64,000 nt of DNA, taken from Sulfurimonas hongkongensis. GTDB lineage: Bacteria > Campylobacterota > Campylobacteria > Campylobacterales > Sulfurimonadaceae. Below the pieces are notes generated by a model. The model saw nothing but the letters and a program-made list of their open reading frames with translations, was not told where the DNA came from and did not search any database. Every line of letters starts with the position of its first letter. Position 1 is the stretch's first letter. Made by a program: the position numbers and the translations under genes. This document shows positions 18,776-28,486 of this stretch, one piece after another. The DNA lies in assembly GCF_000445475.1 (NCBI RefSeq), contig NZ_AUPZ01000002.1, forward strand, positions 248,001 to 312,000, read 5' to 3'.

Positions 18776-20338
18776 TTAGATGCTAATACACGGCTTATCT
18801 ATATGATAGCCTTGAGAAAAATCAATCCCCAACTCTTTAACCTTATCCATAACTGTGCTTGAGTGAACAAACTCTGCTATGGTTTTTATACCTAGTTTAT
18901 TTGCAAAACCAACTATAGTCTCAACAACCAAGTAAGAGTCCCTATCTGTGTCTATATTTTGTATAAGAGAACCATCTATCTTTATAAAATCGACACTCAT
19001 CTTGGTTAAATATGCAAAGTTAGAGTAACCATCACCAAAGTCATCGATGGCTATTTTTGCTCCATATCTTTTTATCTCATGTATAAAACGAGATATCTTG
19101 TTGAAGTCTTGTATAGCTTCTGATTCTACTATTTCAAATATAACTCTAGTTGATGCTTTACTGTGTTTTAGTTTATTGAGGATGAAGTTAAACATCTCAC
19201 TATTTATGATGTCTTCCATCGATAAGTTGATGGAAAACTCAAAGCTTGTCTCCTCAAAAACTTTAAATGACTCATTTATTATGATTTGTGTGACATAATT
19301 ATAAACTTTTATTCGTTTTGCAATAGGCAAAAAAAGTGCTGGAGAGACGATATTTTCATCTTCATCTAAAAGCCTCGCTAGACACTCATATTTTTTTATC
19401 TCTTGCGTTTTGTTATCTATGATGGGCTGAAAATATGGCACGATATTTTTTCTCTCAACAGCATATCTAACCATATTTGAGGTCTTAAGATTTCTTTCAT
19501 ACTCATTTTCAAACCTCATCCTATCTTCATATATCCAAAACGGTAACCTATTGTCTTTAGCATACTTTAGAGCCATTGCTATTTTTGAAAATAGATTATC
19601 TTGATTTGAGTTTACACAAGATGCAAGAGTCAGACTTACATTTATCTCGTTGTTTTGGTACACAACCGTTATATGCTTTATCTTCTCATAAAGCTCACTA
19701 AGATAGTCTTTAAGATCATAAAAAGGCAAATTTTCATCTAGAAAAAGTGTAAACTCAGTTCCTGAGACTCTATAAATTTTTTTGTTTATCTTCTTAACAA
19801 GATAGTTTCCAACCTGCTCTATTATATAGTCACCTACTATAAAACCGTAAAAGTTATTGATAGTTGCAAAGTCATCTACTGCAATAGTAACAAGACCATA
19901 GCCATCATTATCATGTAGATCTTTCCTAAGTTGATAAAGGTTTGGAAAATTTGTTAAATGATCTGTAAAGTATCTGCTAAGTAGCTGTTTTTTACACTCT
20001 TTTAGTGCGTTATTTGCAAAAGAGTCTCTTAGTTGTATCTCTCTAAGAGCTTCATCACTAAATCTATTTATCTCTAAAGTAGCATCCAATTCATAAACAA
20101 CTACAGAAGTTAAAGTTTTATGTGAATGCTTAAACATAACAATCTTTACTTTTGGGAGTTTTTTCTCTAGCTCAAGTTTTAAGTTTTGTACTAAAACAGT
20201 GTTGTGCATATATGAAGAGATATGTATAAGCAAGTTTAGACTGTCAATATCTATGATTTGCCTAACTATAGAGCTAACTTCGGTTGATGATGTCAATGTA
20301 AAATTATATATATCTAAAATATTTTTTTTATTATTCAT
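18776..20338 (-). CDS. Degenerate GGDEF plus intact EAL protein (probable c-di-GMP phosphodiesterase)
   Basis: A 520-aa soluble protein. The GGDEF site is degenerate (SGTEF), so cyclase activity is unlikely. The EAL domain keeps its key residues in variant form: ECLARL, INLS, EIVESE, IDDFGDGYSNF, IKIDGS, AEF and QGY, suggesting hydrolysis of c-di-GMP or binding with regulation. The first 115 residues form a separate input region that I cannot name. It is monocistronic, convergent with the superoxide reductase gene across the shared terminator. Confidence 0.85.
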   Translation of the reverse strand: MNNKKNILDIYNFTLTSSTEVSSIVRQIIDIDSLNLLIHISSYMHNTVLVQNLKLELEKKLPKVKIVMFKHSHKTLTSVVVYELDATLEINRFSDEALREIQLRDSFANNALKECKKQLLSRYFTDHLTNFPNLYQLRKDLHDNDGYGLVTIAVDDFATINNFYGFIVGDYIIEQVGNYLVKKINKKIYRVSGTEFTLFLDENLPFYDLKDYLSELYEKIKHITVVYQNNEINVSLTLASCVNSNQDNLFSKIAMALKYAKDNRLPFWIYEDRMRFENEYERNLKTSNMVRYAVERKNIVPYFQPIIDNKTQEIKKYECLARLLDEDENIVSPALFLPIAKRIKVYNYVTQIIINESFKVFEETSFEFSINLSMEDIINSEMFNFILNKLKHSKASTRVIFEIVESEAIQDFNKISRFIHEIKRYGAKIAIDDFGDGYSNFAYLTKMSVDFIKIDGSLIQNIDTDRDSYLVVETIVGFANKLGIKTIAEFVHSSTVMDKVKELGIDFSQGYHIDKPCISI

Positions 20339-20449
20339 ACCTATATTTCATCCTTTTAAAGTTTGTCATTTTATCATAAATAGTTCTTCAAAGTAGACTT
20401 TAACAACTCTTTAACTATACTCATAAAAATTTATTTAGTAGGTATTTGT

Positions 20450-21112
20450 GTGAAATCTTTTCAAAATCTAGTTCTTCTACAAAATCTTTACCGTTTAAAA
20501 GCTCTTGGGTTTACTTATACCGACCCTTTTTTTGTAAATGAGGCAAATCCACATGAAAAACCAACAACACTAAAAGAGCTCTCTCAAAACATAGCAACGT
20601 GTCATCTTTGTGATTTGAGTAAATCAAGAAAACAGAGCATGAGCGGATATGGCAGTGAAGATGCAAAGCTTATGTTTATAGACTTTAGCGTCTCAATGAG
20701 TGAAGACGCTAACAACCAATACTACAGCGGTAGAAGCGGTGATAGTTTGAGAAAAATGATAGAAAATGTTATAGAATTAAAAACAGAAGATGTCTATATA
20801 ACGCACGCAATAAAATGCAAACCACTAAACTCAAACCTGCCATCATCCTCAGAGTGGGACTCTTGTAAATCATATCTTTTCTCACAAATAGAGTTCATAA
20901 AACCAAAAGTCATAGTAACTCTAGGCGAAGATGCTTACTACAAACTAACAAACGAAAAAATGGACTTTCAAAATGTTAGAGGTCATGTCATAGAATTCAA
21001 AGAATACAAACTAATCCCTATCTATCATCCTAAATATTTACAAAGAAATCCAGAACTAAAAAAAGTCACTTTTAATGACCTAAAAACTATAAAGAGTTGC
21101 CTCTTTAACTAA
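20450..21112 (+). CDS. Family 4-like uracil-DNA glycosylase homologue with altered motif
   Basis: A 220-aa protein with the four cysteines expected for the iron-sulfur cluster of family 4/5 uracil-DNA glycosylases (C51, C54, C123, C139). The usual first active-site motif, G-E-A-P-G, is replaced by FIDFSVS, while the downstream SGRSGDSL and the C-terminal YHPKYLQRN block remain. It may therefore be inactive, altered in specificity, or a related Fe-S protein. The start is GTG. The sbcD and sbcC genes follow at short distance, consistent with a repair neighbourhood. Confidence 0.8.
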   Translation: MKSFQNLVLLQNLYRLKALGFTYTDPFFVNEANPHEKPTTLKELSQNIATCHLCDLSKSRKQSMSGYGSEDAKLMFIDFSVSMSEDANNQYYSGRSGDSLRKMIENVIELKTEDVYITHAIKCKPLNSNLPSSSEWDSCKSYLFSQIEFIKPKVIVTLGEDAYYKLTNEKMDFQNVRGHVIEFKEYKLIPIYHPKYLQRNPELKKVTFNDLKTIKSCLFN

Positions 21113-21135
21113 AACTACACATAAATGGGGAAATA

Positions 21136-22311
21136 GTGAAAGTATTGCATACATCAGACTGGCATCTAGGTCAGAGCTTTATGGGAAAGAGTCGCCAAGA
21201 TGAACATAAAGCGTTTTTGAAGTGGCTCATGCAAACTATAGAGCAAGAAAAGATTAACACTCTCATCGTTGCAGGCGATATTTTTGATACTACTACTCCT
21301 CCAAACTATGCACTAGAACTCTACTACAACTTTCTAACTAAAGTCTCCTCTTTTTGCAAAAACATCATCATAACAGCGGGCAATCACGACTCCGTAGCAA
21401 CACTAAAAGCGCCAAAACAACTGCTCCGTGCTTTAAATGTTCATGTTATAACATCTGGCGATGAAGAGGAAGATGAAATTATCGCTATTTATGATGAAAA
21501 AAAGCTTTGTGGCATTGTTTGCGCGGTTCCATTTTTGCGCGACTATGTAGTTCGTAAATCTCTTAGTGCCCAAACTATGGACGATAAAGAGTCAGCTCTC
21601 TCCCTTGGCATCAAAGAACACTACAAAAGTGCTTACAAAAGAGCAAAAGAGCTCTCAAAAGATGTTCCTATAATCGCTACTGGACATCTAACAACTCTAG
21701 GAGCTAAAACAAGTGAATCAGAGAGAGAAATATATATAGGTGGAACCCTAGATATAGATAGTAACTTTTTCAAAGATTTTGACTATGTGGCTTTGGGGCA
21801 TCTTCATATAAACCAGAGAGTTGGATGCGAGAGTGTTCGCTATAGTGGCTCTCCAATACCACTTAGTTTTAGTGAATCTAACTCGCAAAAAAAGGTAAAT
21901 ATTGTAGAATTTAGTGGCCTAGATGCAAAGGTAAAAGAGCTTGACATTCCACTCTTTAGAAAACTGCTCGTCATTCGTGGAGAGACTGCATCTGTTATAA
22001 ATGAACTTGAAAATGTAACGGATAAAGAGAGTTGGATAGAGGTGCATATCAAAGATGAGAACCCTTTTAATGCAAATGAGAGCATCAGAGCAAGAGCAAA
22101 AGAGTTGGAACTTACACTTCTTGCTGTAAAGATTGATAGAGAGCAAGCATCTCTTAATGCAACTACTTTTAACGCTATAAGCCTTGATGAACTAAATCCT
22201 CTTGAAGTTTTTGGGAAAAGAGTTGAGTTAGAGAGTTTAGAAGATCAAGAGCTAACAAAAGAGCTGTTGAAAAACTTTAAAGTAGTTATGAGCGAGGTAG
22301 AAGCCTTATGA
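21136..22311 (+). CDS. sbcD: DNA exonuclease subunit SbcD (Mre11 family)
   Basis: Nuclease subunit of the SbcCD complex, which processes DNA ends and hairpins. Metal-binding phosphoesterase motifs are in place: SDWHLGQ, AGDIFDT, TAGNHDS, ATGHLT and ALGHLHINQ. Length is 391 aa, normal. The start is GTG after a GGGG site. The stop overlaps the sbcC start by 4 bases (ATGA). Confidence 0.95.
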   Translation: MKVLHTSDWHLGQSFMGKSRQDEHKAFLKWLMQTIEQEKINTLIVAGDIFDTTTPPNYALELYYNFLTKVSSFCKNIIITAGNHDSVATLKAPKQLLRALNVHVITSGDEEEDEIIAIYDEKKLCGIVCAVPFLRDYVVRKSLSAQTMDDKESALSLGIKEHYKSAYKRAKELSKDVPIIATGHLTTLGAKTSESEREIYIGGTLDIDSNFFKDFDYVALGHLHINQRVGCESVRYSGSPIPLSFSESNSQKKVNIVEFSGLDAKVKELDIPLFRKLLVIRGETASVINELENVTDKESWIEVHIKDENPFNANESIRARAKELELTLLAVKIDREQASLNATTFNAISLDELNPLEVFGKRVELESLEDQELTKELLKNFKVVMSEVEAL

Positions 22312-25300
22312 AGATACTCTCACTAAAAGCTCTCAACATAAACTCCCTTCTTGGCAAAACTGAGATAGACTTTTTACAACTTACAAAAGATAGCGCCCTC
22401 TTTGCCATCACAGGGCCAACGGGCTCAGGAAAAAGTACACTTCTTGACATCATCTCATGTGCTTTATATGGTCGCACTTCAAGACTTAAAAATCCAAATG
22501 ACTTGATGACTAGACACTCTGCTGAGGCTTATTGTGAAGTGGAGTTTGAGGTCAAAAAAAAGCGATATCGCTCCTCTTGGGCACAAAAAAGAGCACATAA
22601 AAAGCATGATGGAAAGTTTCAAACTGCAAAGATGGAGCTTGTAGATCTGGATACTAACAAGGTTTTAGACTTAAAATCAAGAGATGTTGCCAAAAAGGTA
22701 GAAGAGCTATCAGGTCTGGACTTTGGGCGTTTTACACAGTCAATGATGTTAGCACAAGGTGGATTTGATGCCTTTTTAAAAGCAGATGAAAAAGAGCGTT
22801 CAGAACTTTTAGAAAAAATTACAGGAACTCAAATCTATGCAGATATCTCCATAGCTGTGTTTGATAAACATAGAAACTTAAAGCAAGAGATAGAGTCTGA
22901 TGTAAAAATCTTAGAATCCATAGAACTCCTGAGTAAAGAGCAAGTTCTAAAAAAGCAAAAAGAGCTTGAGCAAAACACAAATGAGAAGAGAAAAACAGAT
23001 GAGAAGTTAAAAGAGCTAACAAGGCAACTAAACTGGACTCAAAGACTAAGAGAATTAACACTAGATGCAAAGAGACATGAAGAGGAGTTTACAAAAGCTT
23101 CAAAACTAAAAGAGCAACATAAAGACTCTTTTCTTAAACTCTCTCTAGCAAACAAAGCACTAAATATCTCTTCAACTTTTTCATCACACACTCAACTAAA
23201 AGAGAGCCTAAAAGCCGATAAAACAGCTTTAACAAAACTAAGCTCTGAACTTGAGACTCTGAGCAAAGATATAGAGGAAAAAACCAAAGAGCATGCCATC
23301 TTAGAAAAAAGTTTTGAAGATGAAAAGAGAGAGTTTGACAGACAAAAACAAAAGATAAAACAAGCCTTTGAACTTCTCCTAAATGAGAGACAGACTGCAC
23401 AGAGCATAACTAAACTAAAAGCCGTTTGTGAAGGTAAAAAAGAGAGTTTAAAACAAGCCAGTAACTCTCTAAACGCACTTCTTGAGAGAGACAAACAGAT
23501 ACAAAAGCAGATAGATGCTAAAAACTCTTACCTAAAGAGCAACCAAAAAGATGAAAAACTAAACTCTACTCTTGGCATCATTGAGCAAAATATCGCACAC
23601 TATAGAGATGAAGAGAAAACTCTTCAAAAGAGTCTTAAGAGACTTAAACTTTTTGATTTGTCACTTCGTAATGAAAAGTACAAACTTATAAAGAGAAGCG
23701 TTGATGAATTATCTGCAACTTTAAAAGAGCTAAAACTTGAGTATAAAAGGCTTTATAAAAAAAGTGTAAATGCAAATATTGCGGATATAAACGATCACTT
23801 AGAGACTCTCAAAAAAGAGCATATAGACTATGATAAGAGTGTCAAAAAACTCAACTTTAGACTAGTTGAGATAGAACAAGAGCGTATAAAAAAAGATGAA
23901 CTTCTTGACGAGATAGACAAAACAAGAGAGCTGATGGATATAGAAGAAAAAGCCTATTACGCTCTTAGTGCCGAGATACAAAAGCTTATCTCTCAAAAAG
24001 AACAAGCTAATTTTGATGTAAAAACAAACGAGTCAAAGGCTCAAAAATATCTACAAAATCTAAAGTCACACTTTAAAGAGTTTGGCATGGAGCTAGATGC
24101 AACAAAAATAGAGATGCAGTATAAAGAGCTACTAAATAGAAAAGAACTCTATGCACAGACTTTAAAAGAGTTAAGAGTTTTAGAGACAGAACTTAATAGA
24201 TGCGAGGTTGATAAAAAAGAGAATCATACTAGAGAAATCTCGCTTAGTGCAGATATAAAAGCAGATGAAGTGAGCCTAAAAGAGCTAGATAAAAATCTCA
24301 AAAAGCTGACTTCTAGTCGCTTAGAGATTCTCAATGTTGTTGATTTAGAGAGTTATGAAAGAGAGATTATAGCAAAGCATGAAGAGATGCAAAGAAGGGT
24401 TCAACTCTTCAGAGATGCTCTTAATGAACTCATAACAAAACAAAAAGAGCGCTTGACTTATAAAAAAGACCTAGATGCTAAGATATACGAAGATGAAAAA
24501 AGAGTAAATCTGATAGCTTTAAGGCTTCAAGAGCTATACAAAGAAAATGACTTTAAAGATGAGCAAGAGTTTTTAGATGCAAATCTTAGCAATGAGCAAA
24601 GAGCTGAGTTAGCAAGTTTTTGCAAGAACATAGAAGATGGATACAAACTCTCACAAACACTAAAAACAGAGAGTTCTAAAAGGTTACAAACCCACAAACA
24701 AGAGCCTGAAAGCGAAAAACCCACTAACGAGCTAGAGACCATTCAAGCATTGTTAGAGCAAAAAACCAACGCTCTTCAAGAGAGCATCGGCAGTGATAAA
24801 AAAGAACTAGAAGTAAACCAAGAAAACAGCGATAAGCATAAAAGTAGGATGGCATCACTTGAGCTAAAAAAAGAGTCTTTTAAAGTTTGGGTAAAGCTCA
24901 ACGAACTTGTAGGTTCAGCTGATGGAACAAAGTTTAAAAAGTTTGCACAAGGCATCACGCTAGAGCAACTCATAAACTTAGCAAATAGGCACCTTAAGAT
25001 CCTAAGCTCTCGCTACACACTAACAAGAAATGAAGACAAACTCTTAGACCTAGAGGTCATAGATGCCTTTCAAGGCAACGCCATCAGACCTGTTAGCACG
25101 CTCTCTGGCGGGGAGAGTTTCATAGTAAGTCTAGCCCTAGCCCTCGGTCTCTCAGAACTAGCAAGCCAAAAAATAGCCATAGACTCACTCTTTTTAGATG
25201 AGGGCTTTGGAACACTAGATGAAGAGAGCCTAGAGATCGCACTAAACGCTCTAAATTTATTACAAAGTGGCGGAAAAATGGTTGGAGTCATCTCTCATGT

Positions 25301-25388
25301 GGAAGCTCTAAAAGAGCGGATACCGTTGCAAATCAAGGTTATTCCTAATGGGGATGGGACTAGTTTTGTTGAAGTTAATCAACAGTAA
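22308..25388 (+). CDS. sbcC: DNA exonuclease subunit SbcC (Rad50 family), no zinc hook seen
   Basis: SMC-like ATPase partner of SbcD. Walker A is at about 35-44 (TGPTGSGKST); the signature STLSGGESF and Walker B IDSLFLDEGFGTLDEES are near the C-terminus. The centre is a long coiled coil of about 700 residues. SbcC/Rad50 proteins normally carry a CxxC zinc hook at the coiled-coil tip. Here there are only five cysteines (in ISCALY, AYCEVE, AVCEGK, NRCEVD and SFCKNI) and none form CxxC, so dimerisation must work differently. Overlaps sbcD. Confidence 0.95.
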   Translation: MKILSLKALNINSLLGKTEIDFLQLTKDSALFAITGPTGSGKSTLLDIISCALYGRTSRLKNPNDLMTRHSAEAYCEVEFEVKKKRYRSSWAQKRAHKKHDGKFQTAKMELVDLDTNKVLDLKSRDVAKKVEELSGLDFGRFTQSMMLAQGGFDAFLKADEKERSELLEKITGTQIYADISIAVFDKHRNLKQEIESDVKILESIELLSKEQVLKKQKELEQNTNEKRKTDEKLKELTRQLNWTQRLRELTLDAKRHEEEFTKASKLKEQHKDSFLKLSLANKALNISSTFSSHTQLKESLKADKTALTKLSSELETLSKDIEEKTKEHAILEKSFEDEKREFDRQKQKIKQAFELLLNERQTAQSITKLKAVCEGKKESLKQASNSLNALLERDKQIQKQIDAKNSYLKSNQKDEKLNSTLGIIEQNIAHYRDEEKTLQKSLKRLKLFDLSLRNEKYKLIKRSVDELSATLKELKLEYKRLYKKSVNANIADINDHLETLKKEHIDYDKSVKKLNFRLVEIEQERIKKDELLDEIDKTRELMDIEEKAYYALSAEIQKLISQKEQANFDVKTNESKAQKYLQNLKSHFKEFGMELDATKIEMQYKELLNRKELYAQTLKELRVLETELNRCEVDKKENHTREISLSADIKADEVSLKELDKNLKKLTSSRLEILNVVDLESYEREIIAKHEEMQRRVQLFRDALNELITKQKERLTYKKDLDAKIYEDEKRVNLIALRLQELYKENDFKDEQEFLDANLSNEQRAELASFCKNIEDGYKLSQTLKTESSKRLQTHKQEPESEKPTNELETIQALLEQKTNALQESIGSDKKELEVNQENSDKHKSRMASLELKKESFKVWVKLNELVGSADGTKFKKFAQGITLEQLINLANRHLKILSSRYTLTRNEDKLLDLEVIDAFQGNAIRPVSTLSGGESFIVSLALALGLSELASQKIAIDSLFLDEGFGTLDEESLEIALNALNLLQSGGKMVGVISHVEALKERIPLQIKVIPNGDGTSFVEVNQQ

Positions 25389-25432
25389 TAATAAAATATT
25401 TTTAAAGATATAAATCTTAAATAGAGAAAAAA

Positions 25433-26947
25433 ATGATGCAAAAAAACAAGATAATAGCCCTCTCTAAATCCCTCTACACCCGTGGCATCCAATGCCCAAA
25501 ATCTCTTTGGCTAAAAAAGTACAAAAAAGAAGTTTTAACTCCTCCAGATGCAACTGCTTTAGCTCGGTTTGAGACTGGTAATGTTGTGGGTGATTTGGCT
25601 TGTGGGCTTTTTCCTGATGGTAAAGAAGTTGTTTATACTCCTGATGATTTCACTGGTATGGTTGAGACTACAGAAAAGCTCTTGGATGAGGGGTTTGAAC
25701 ATATTTATGAGGCTACTTTTCTTTATGATGGCATACTTGTTTTGGTGGATATTTTAAAGGTTACGCCTAATGGAGTGGAGATTTATGAAGTAAAGAGTTC
25801 TACTAGCGTCAAAGATATCTATCTTCATGATGTCTCGATTCAGCACTATGTACTAAAAGAGCTTGGATATAGTGTAGTTGGTAGTTATGTTGTGCATATT
25901 GACAGCTCTTATGTACGAGGAGAGGCGCTTGATTTAGATGGGCTCTTTAAGATTATAGATGTTAGTGAGGAAGTTGACGCTTTAGAGCTTGGCATCCAAA
26001 AAAAGCTTGAGGAGTTTAAGGCTTATTTGTCCGATGATGAACCAAACATTGATATCGGGGCTCATTGTAACACTCCTTATGAGTGTGATGCTAAGGAGTA
26101 TTGTTGGAGAGTTCAAAGAGGGATTCCTGATTATTCGATTTTTAATATCTTCAACCTTGGAAGCAAAAAACAGCTAGAACTCTACACTCAAGGGATAGTA
26201 AAGATAGAAGATATTCTTGATGACTTTGCCATGACAGCCATACAAAAACAAAAGGTGCAAAACTATAAGAGTCAAAGCACCTATGTTGATAAAGAGAGTA
26301 TAAAAAGTTTTCTTGAGAGACTAACTTATCCTATCTATCATCTTGATTTTGAAACCTTCCAGCAGGCAATCCCAGAGTGGAGAGGCATTAGCCCATATCA
26401 GCAGATACCTTTTCAGTACTCACTTCACATAGAGCACTCTGAAGGAAGGCTAGAGCACTGTGAGTATTTGGCTCAAGATGGTAAAGATCCTCGTTATGAG
26501 TTGGCTAAGAGTCTTGTCAGTGATATTCCAAAAGATGCTACGGTTTTGGCTTATAACATGAGTTTTGAAAAAGGAGTGATATCTAAACTTGCTGAGAGTT
26601 TTTCTGAGTTAAAAGAGCATCTGCTCTCTATAAATGAAAACATGAGAGACTTGATGTCTCCTTTTCAAAAAAAGCACTATATAGCTCCCAAGATGCAAGG
26701 AAGTTACTCCATCAAGTATGTCTTACCAGCGCTAGTTCCTAAGATGCTAGAAGCCTATAAAAGCCTAGATGGCATCCAAAACGGTAGTGAAGCTATGAAC
26801 GCCTTTGCTAAACTATCTCTTATGAGTGAAGATGAAAAAGAAAAAACTAGAACTGCCCTGCTTGAGTACTGCAAACTTGATACTTTAGCGATGGTAGAGA
26901 TTTTGAAAAAACTACGAGCTGAGATTGAAAAAGAGAGCTCACTCTAA
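25433..26947 (+). CDS. Cas4-like PD-(D/E)XK nuclease fused to a DEDD exonuclease-like DUF2779 domain
   Basis: A 504-aa two-domain protein. The N-terminal half has PD-(D/E)XK residues D106, E119-V-K121 and four cysteines (C21, C212, C218, C224) placed as in the iron-sulfur cluster of Cas4/AddB nucleases. The C-terminal half has HLDFETF (D305, E307), AYNMSFEKGV and YCKLD (D483), typical of DnaQ-like DUF2779 domains, with Asn where some exonucleases have Asp. No CRISPR array is nearby. It lies 44 bases after sbcC, so a DNA end-processing role is likely. Codon use in its first half (25560-26100) is richer in G and T than the neighbours. Confidence 0.82.
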   Translation: MMQKNKIIALSKSLYTRGIQCPKSLWLKKYKKEVLTPPDATALARFETGNVVGDLACGLFPDGKEVVYTPDDFTGMVETTEKLLDEGFEHIYEATFLYDGILVLVDILKVTPNGVEIYEVKSSTSVKDIYLHDVSIQHYVLKELGYSVVGSYVVHIDSSYVRGEALDLDGLFKIIDVSEEVDALELGIQKKLEEFKAYLSDDEPNIDIGAHCNTPYECDAKEYCWRVQRGIPDYSIFNIFNLGSKKQLELYTQGIVKIEDILDDFAMTAIQKQKVQNYKSQSTYVDKESIKSFLERLTYPIYHLDFETFQQAIPEWRGISPYQQIPFQYSLHIEHSEGRLEHCEYLAQDGKDPRYELAKSLVSDIPKDATVLAYNMSFEKGVISKLAESFSELKEHLLSINENMRDLMSPFQKKHYIAPKMQGSYSIKYVLPALVPKMLEAYKSLDGIQNGSEAMNAFAKLSLMSEDEKEKTRTALLEYCKLDTLAMVEILKKLRAEIEKESSL

Positions 26948-28273
26948 AAAGTATTTTTTTATCAAACCCTCAAGCTCTTTTTTTAGCTCCTCTTTTTGTT
27001 TTAATCTAGTATCATTATATAGTTTGTGAGAAATCTCTATGAAATTATTTAACAACTCCCCATCAAAGTGGCTATTGTAACCATCTCTTAAAATTTCAAT
27101 GCTTTTTTCATAACTAAACGGCTCTTTATAGGGTCGCTTTGAAGTAAGTGCGTCAAAAACATCAACTATAGCAAATATCCTAGCGACAATTGGTATCTCC
27201 TTGCCTTTTACTCCGTTTGGGTAACCACTTCCATCATATCTTTCATGATGATATAAAATCACATCTTTGGCATCTTCTAGCCAACTATCACCCTTTACAA
27301 GCTCAACTCCTTTAACAACATGACTTCTCATTATCTCAAACTCTTCTTCATTTAAACTTCCATTTTTTAGAAGAATATTGTCAGATATCCCTATCTTTCC
27401 AACATCATGTAAAAAAGCTCCTTTTATTAACACTTTGATACTTTCATAGTCTAGGTTTATACTTCGTGCAAATTTAATCGCGTAAAGAGTTACTCTATAG
27501 TTATGCTCATTTGTGTCACTATCTCTAAGGGCAATTGCATTTCCAAGAGTGTTAATCGTCATAATATTGCTAGATAGTAGCTCCAATCTGTGTGCGTTTA
27601 GCTTTTTATATGCAAAATATACTAGTGGAAATATCAAAAGAGAAAAAATAAATATTGTCACCGAGACGGTTACTATTGTAGTAAGTATGCTTTGTTTAAA
27701 TCTTTTAACCACTATTGGCTCTATATAAGAGATAACTTCGATATATCCTAATAAGTTGTTTGATTTATATATAGGGTAGAAAATCTGCATAAAATTATGC
27801 TTACCTGGAACTTCAAAAAAGTTATAGCTTATTTTTTTAGATGTTGGAAAATTATGCCCAATATTTTTGTAGTTGGCTTGAACGAGTTCTAATTTATCTG
27901 CAAATTTTTCTTCAGCAGAAGTAAATTTAAAAAACTTCTCTTTTTTATCATCATAAATTTCAATTACAACAAGTCCTAGCTGTTTCATTAAAATTTCTAC
28001 ATCTTCTTTTAGTAGTTCCTTATTTGAAGATTTAAAATCTTTACCATATTTGCTAAGCCTCTCATCAACATTTACTTTAATGTCATCTGCTAGGGAGGTG
28101 TAAAAATTGTACTGTAGAAAATGGATTATAGATATAGTGCTTATTATGCTGATAAATACAAGGGAGAAGAGAGCTCTTTTAAAAAAGGAGCTGACAATGT
28201 TATTGCTTTTTATATCTACAATAGATTTTAGTCTATTTAGTCCAATATAAAACATAGATTCTTTTTTATTCAT
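26939..28273 (-). CDS. Membrane-bound HD-GYP phosphodiesterase
   Basis: Likely c-di-GMP phosphodiesterase. Two transmembrane segments (near the N-terminus and around residues 190-215) flank a periplasmic sensor region of about 130 residues. The C-terminal HD-GYP domain is complete: FLHDVGKIGISD, MRSHVVKG, YHHERYDGSGYPNG, VARIFAIVDVFDAL and KRPYK. The start is set at 28273 because AGGA lies 6 bases upstream; an in-frame ATG at 28300 has no ribosome site. The 3' ends of this gene and the convergent nuclease fusion overlap by 9 bases. Confidence 0.92.
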   Translation of the reverse strand: MNKKESMFYIGLNRLKSIVDIKSNNIVSSFFKRALFSLVFISIISTISIIHFLQYNFYTSLADDIKVNVDERLSKYGKDFKSSNKELLKEDVEILMKQLGLVVIEIYDDKKEKFFKFTSAEEKFADKLELVQANYKNIGHNFPTSKKISYNFFEVPGKHNFMQIFYPIYKSNNLLGYIEVISYIEPIVVKRFKQSILTTIVTVSVTIFIFSLLIFPLVYFAYKKLNAHRLELLSSNIMTINTLGNAIALRDSDTNEHNYRVTLYAIKFARSINLDYESIKVLIKGAFLHDVGKIGISDNILLKNGSLNEEEFEIMRSHVVKGVELVKGDSWLEDAKDVILYHHERYDGSGYPNGVKGKEIPIVARIFAIVDVFDALTSKRPYKEPFSYEKSIEILRDGYNSHFDGELLNNFIEISHKLYNDTRLKQKEELKKELEGLIKKYFLE

Positions 28274-28486
28274 AAAGTATCCTGTTAAAAACATCAACAA
28301 TAAAGATGCTTACGAAGCTTGCAGATTATAGCAATTATGCTTTAAAGAGTATATTAAAAATCCAGCACTTTAGGTATTTACTAGTTTAAACTTAGAAGTA
28401 AACATGTCAAACTACCTTGCTTAAATAGTGTAAATTTGGTATTTTAAGAGTTTAGATATTTGTAAAAATTTAGAAGAGGCAAGTAG

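Noticed and set aside
18776-20338. Active diguanylate cyclase
   Set aside because: The GGDEF motif is SGTEF, so only the EAL part is likely to be functional.
23134-23494. Open frames on the minus strand inside sbcC
   Set aside because: They are shadows produced by the biased coiled-coil codons, with Ser/Leu-rich translations and no ribosome sites.
25433-26947. CRISPR-Cas adaptation gene (Cas4)
   Set aside because: No repeat-spacer array or other cas gene was found anywhere in the window; the DUF2779 fusion is a non-CRISPR architecture.
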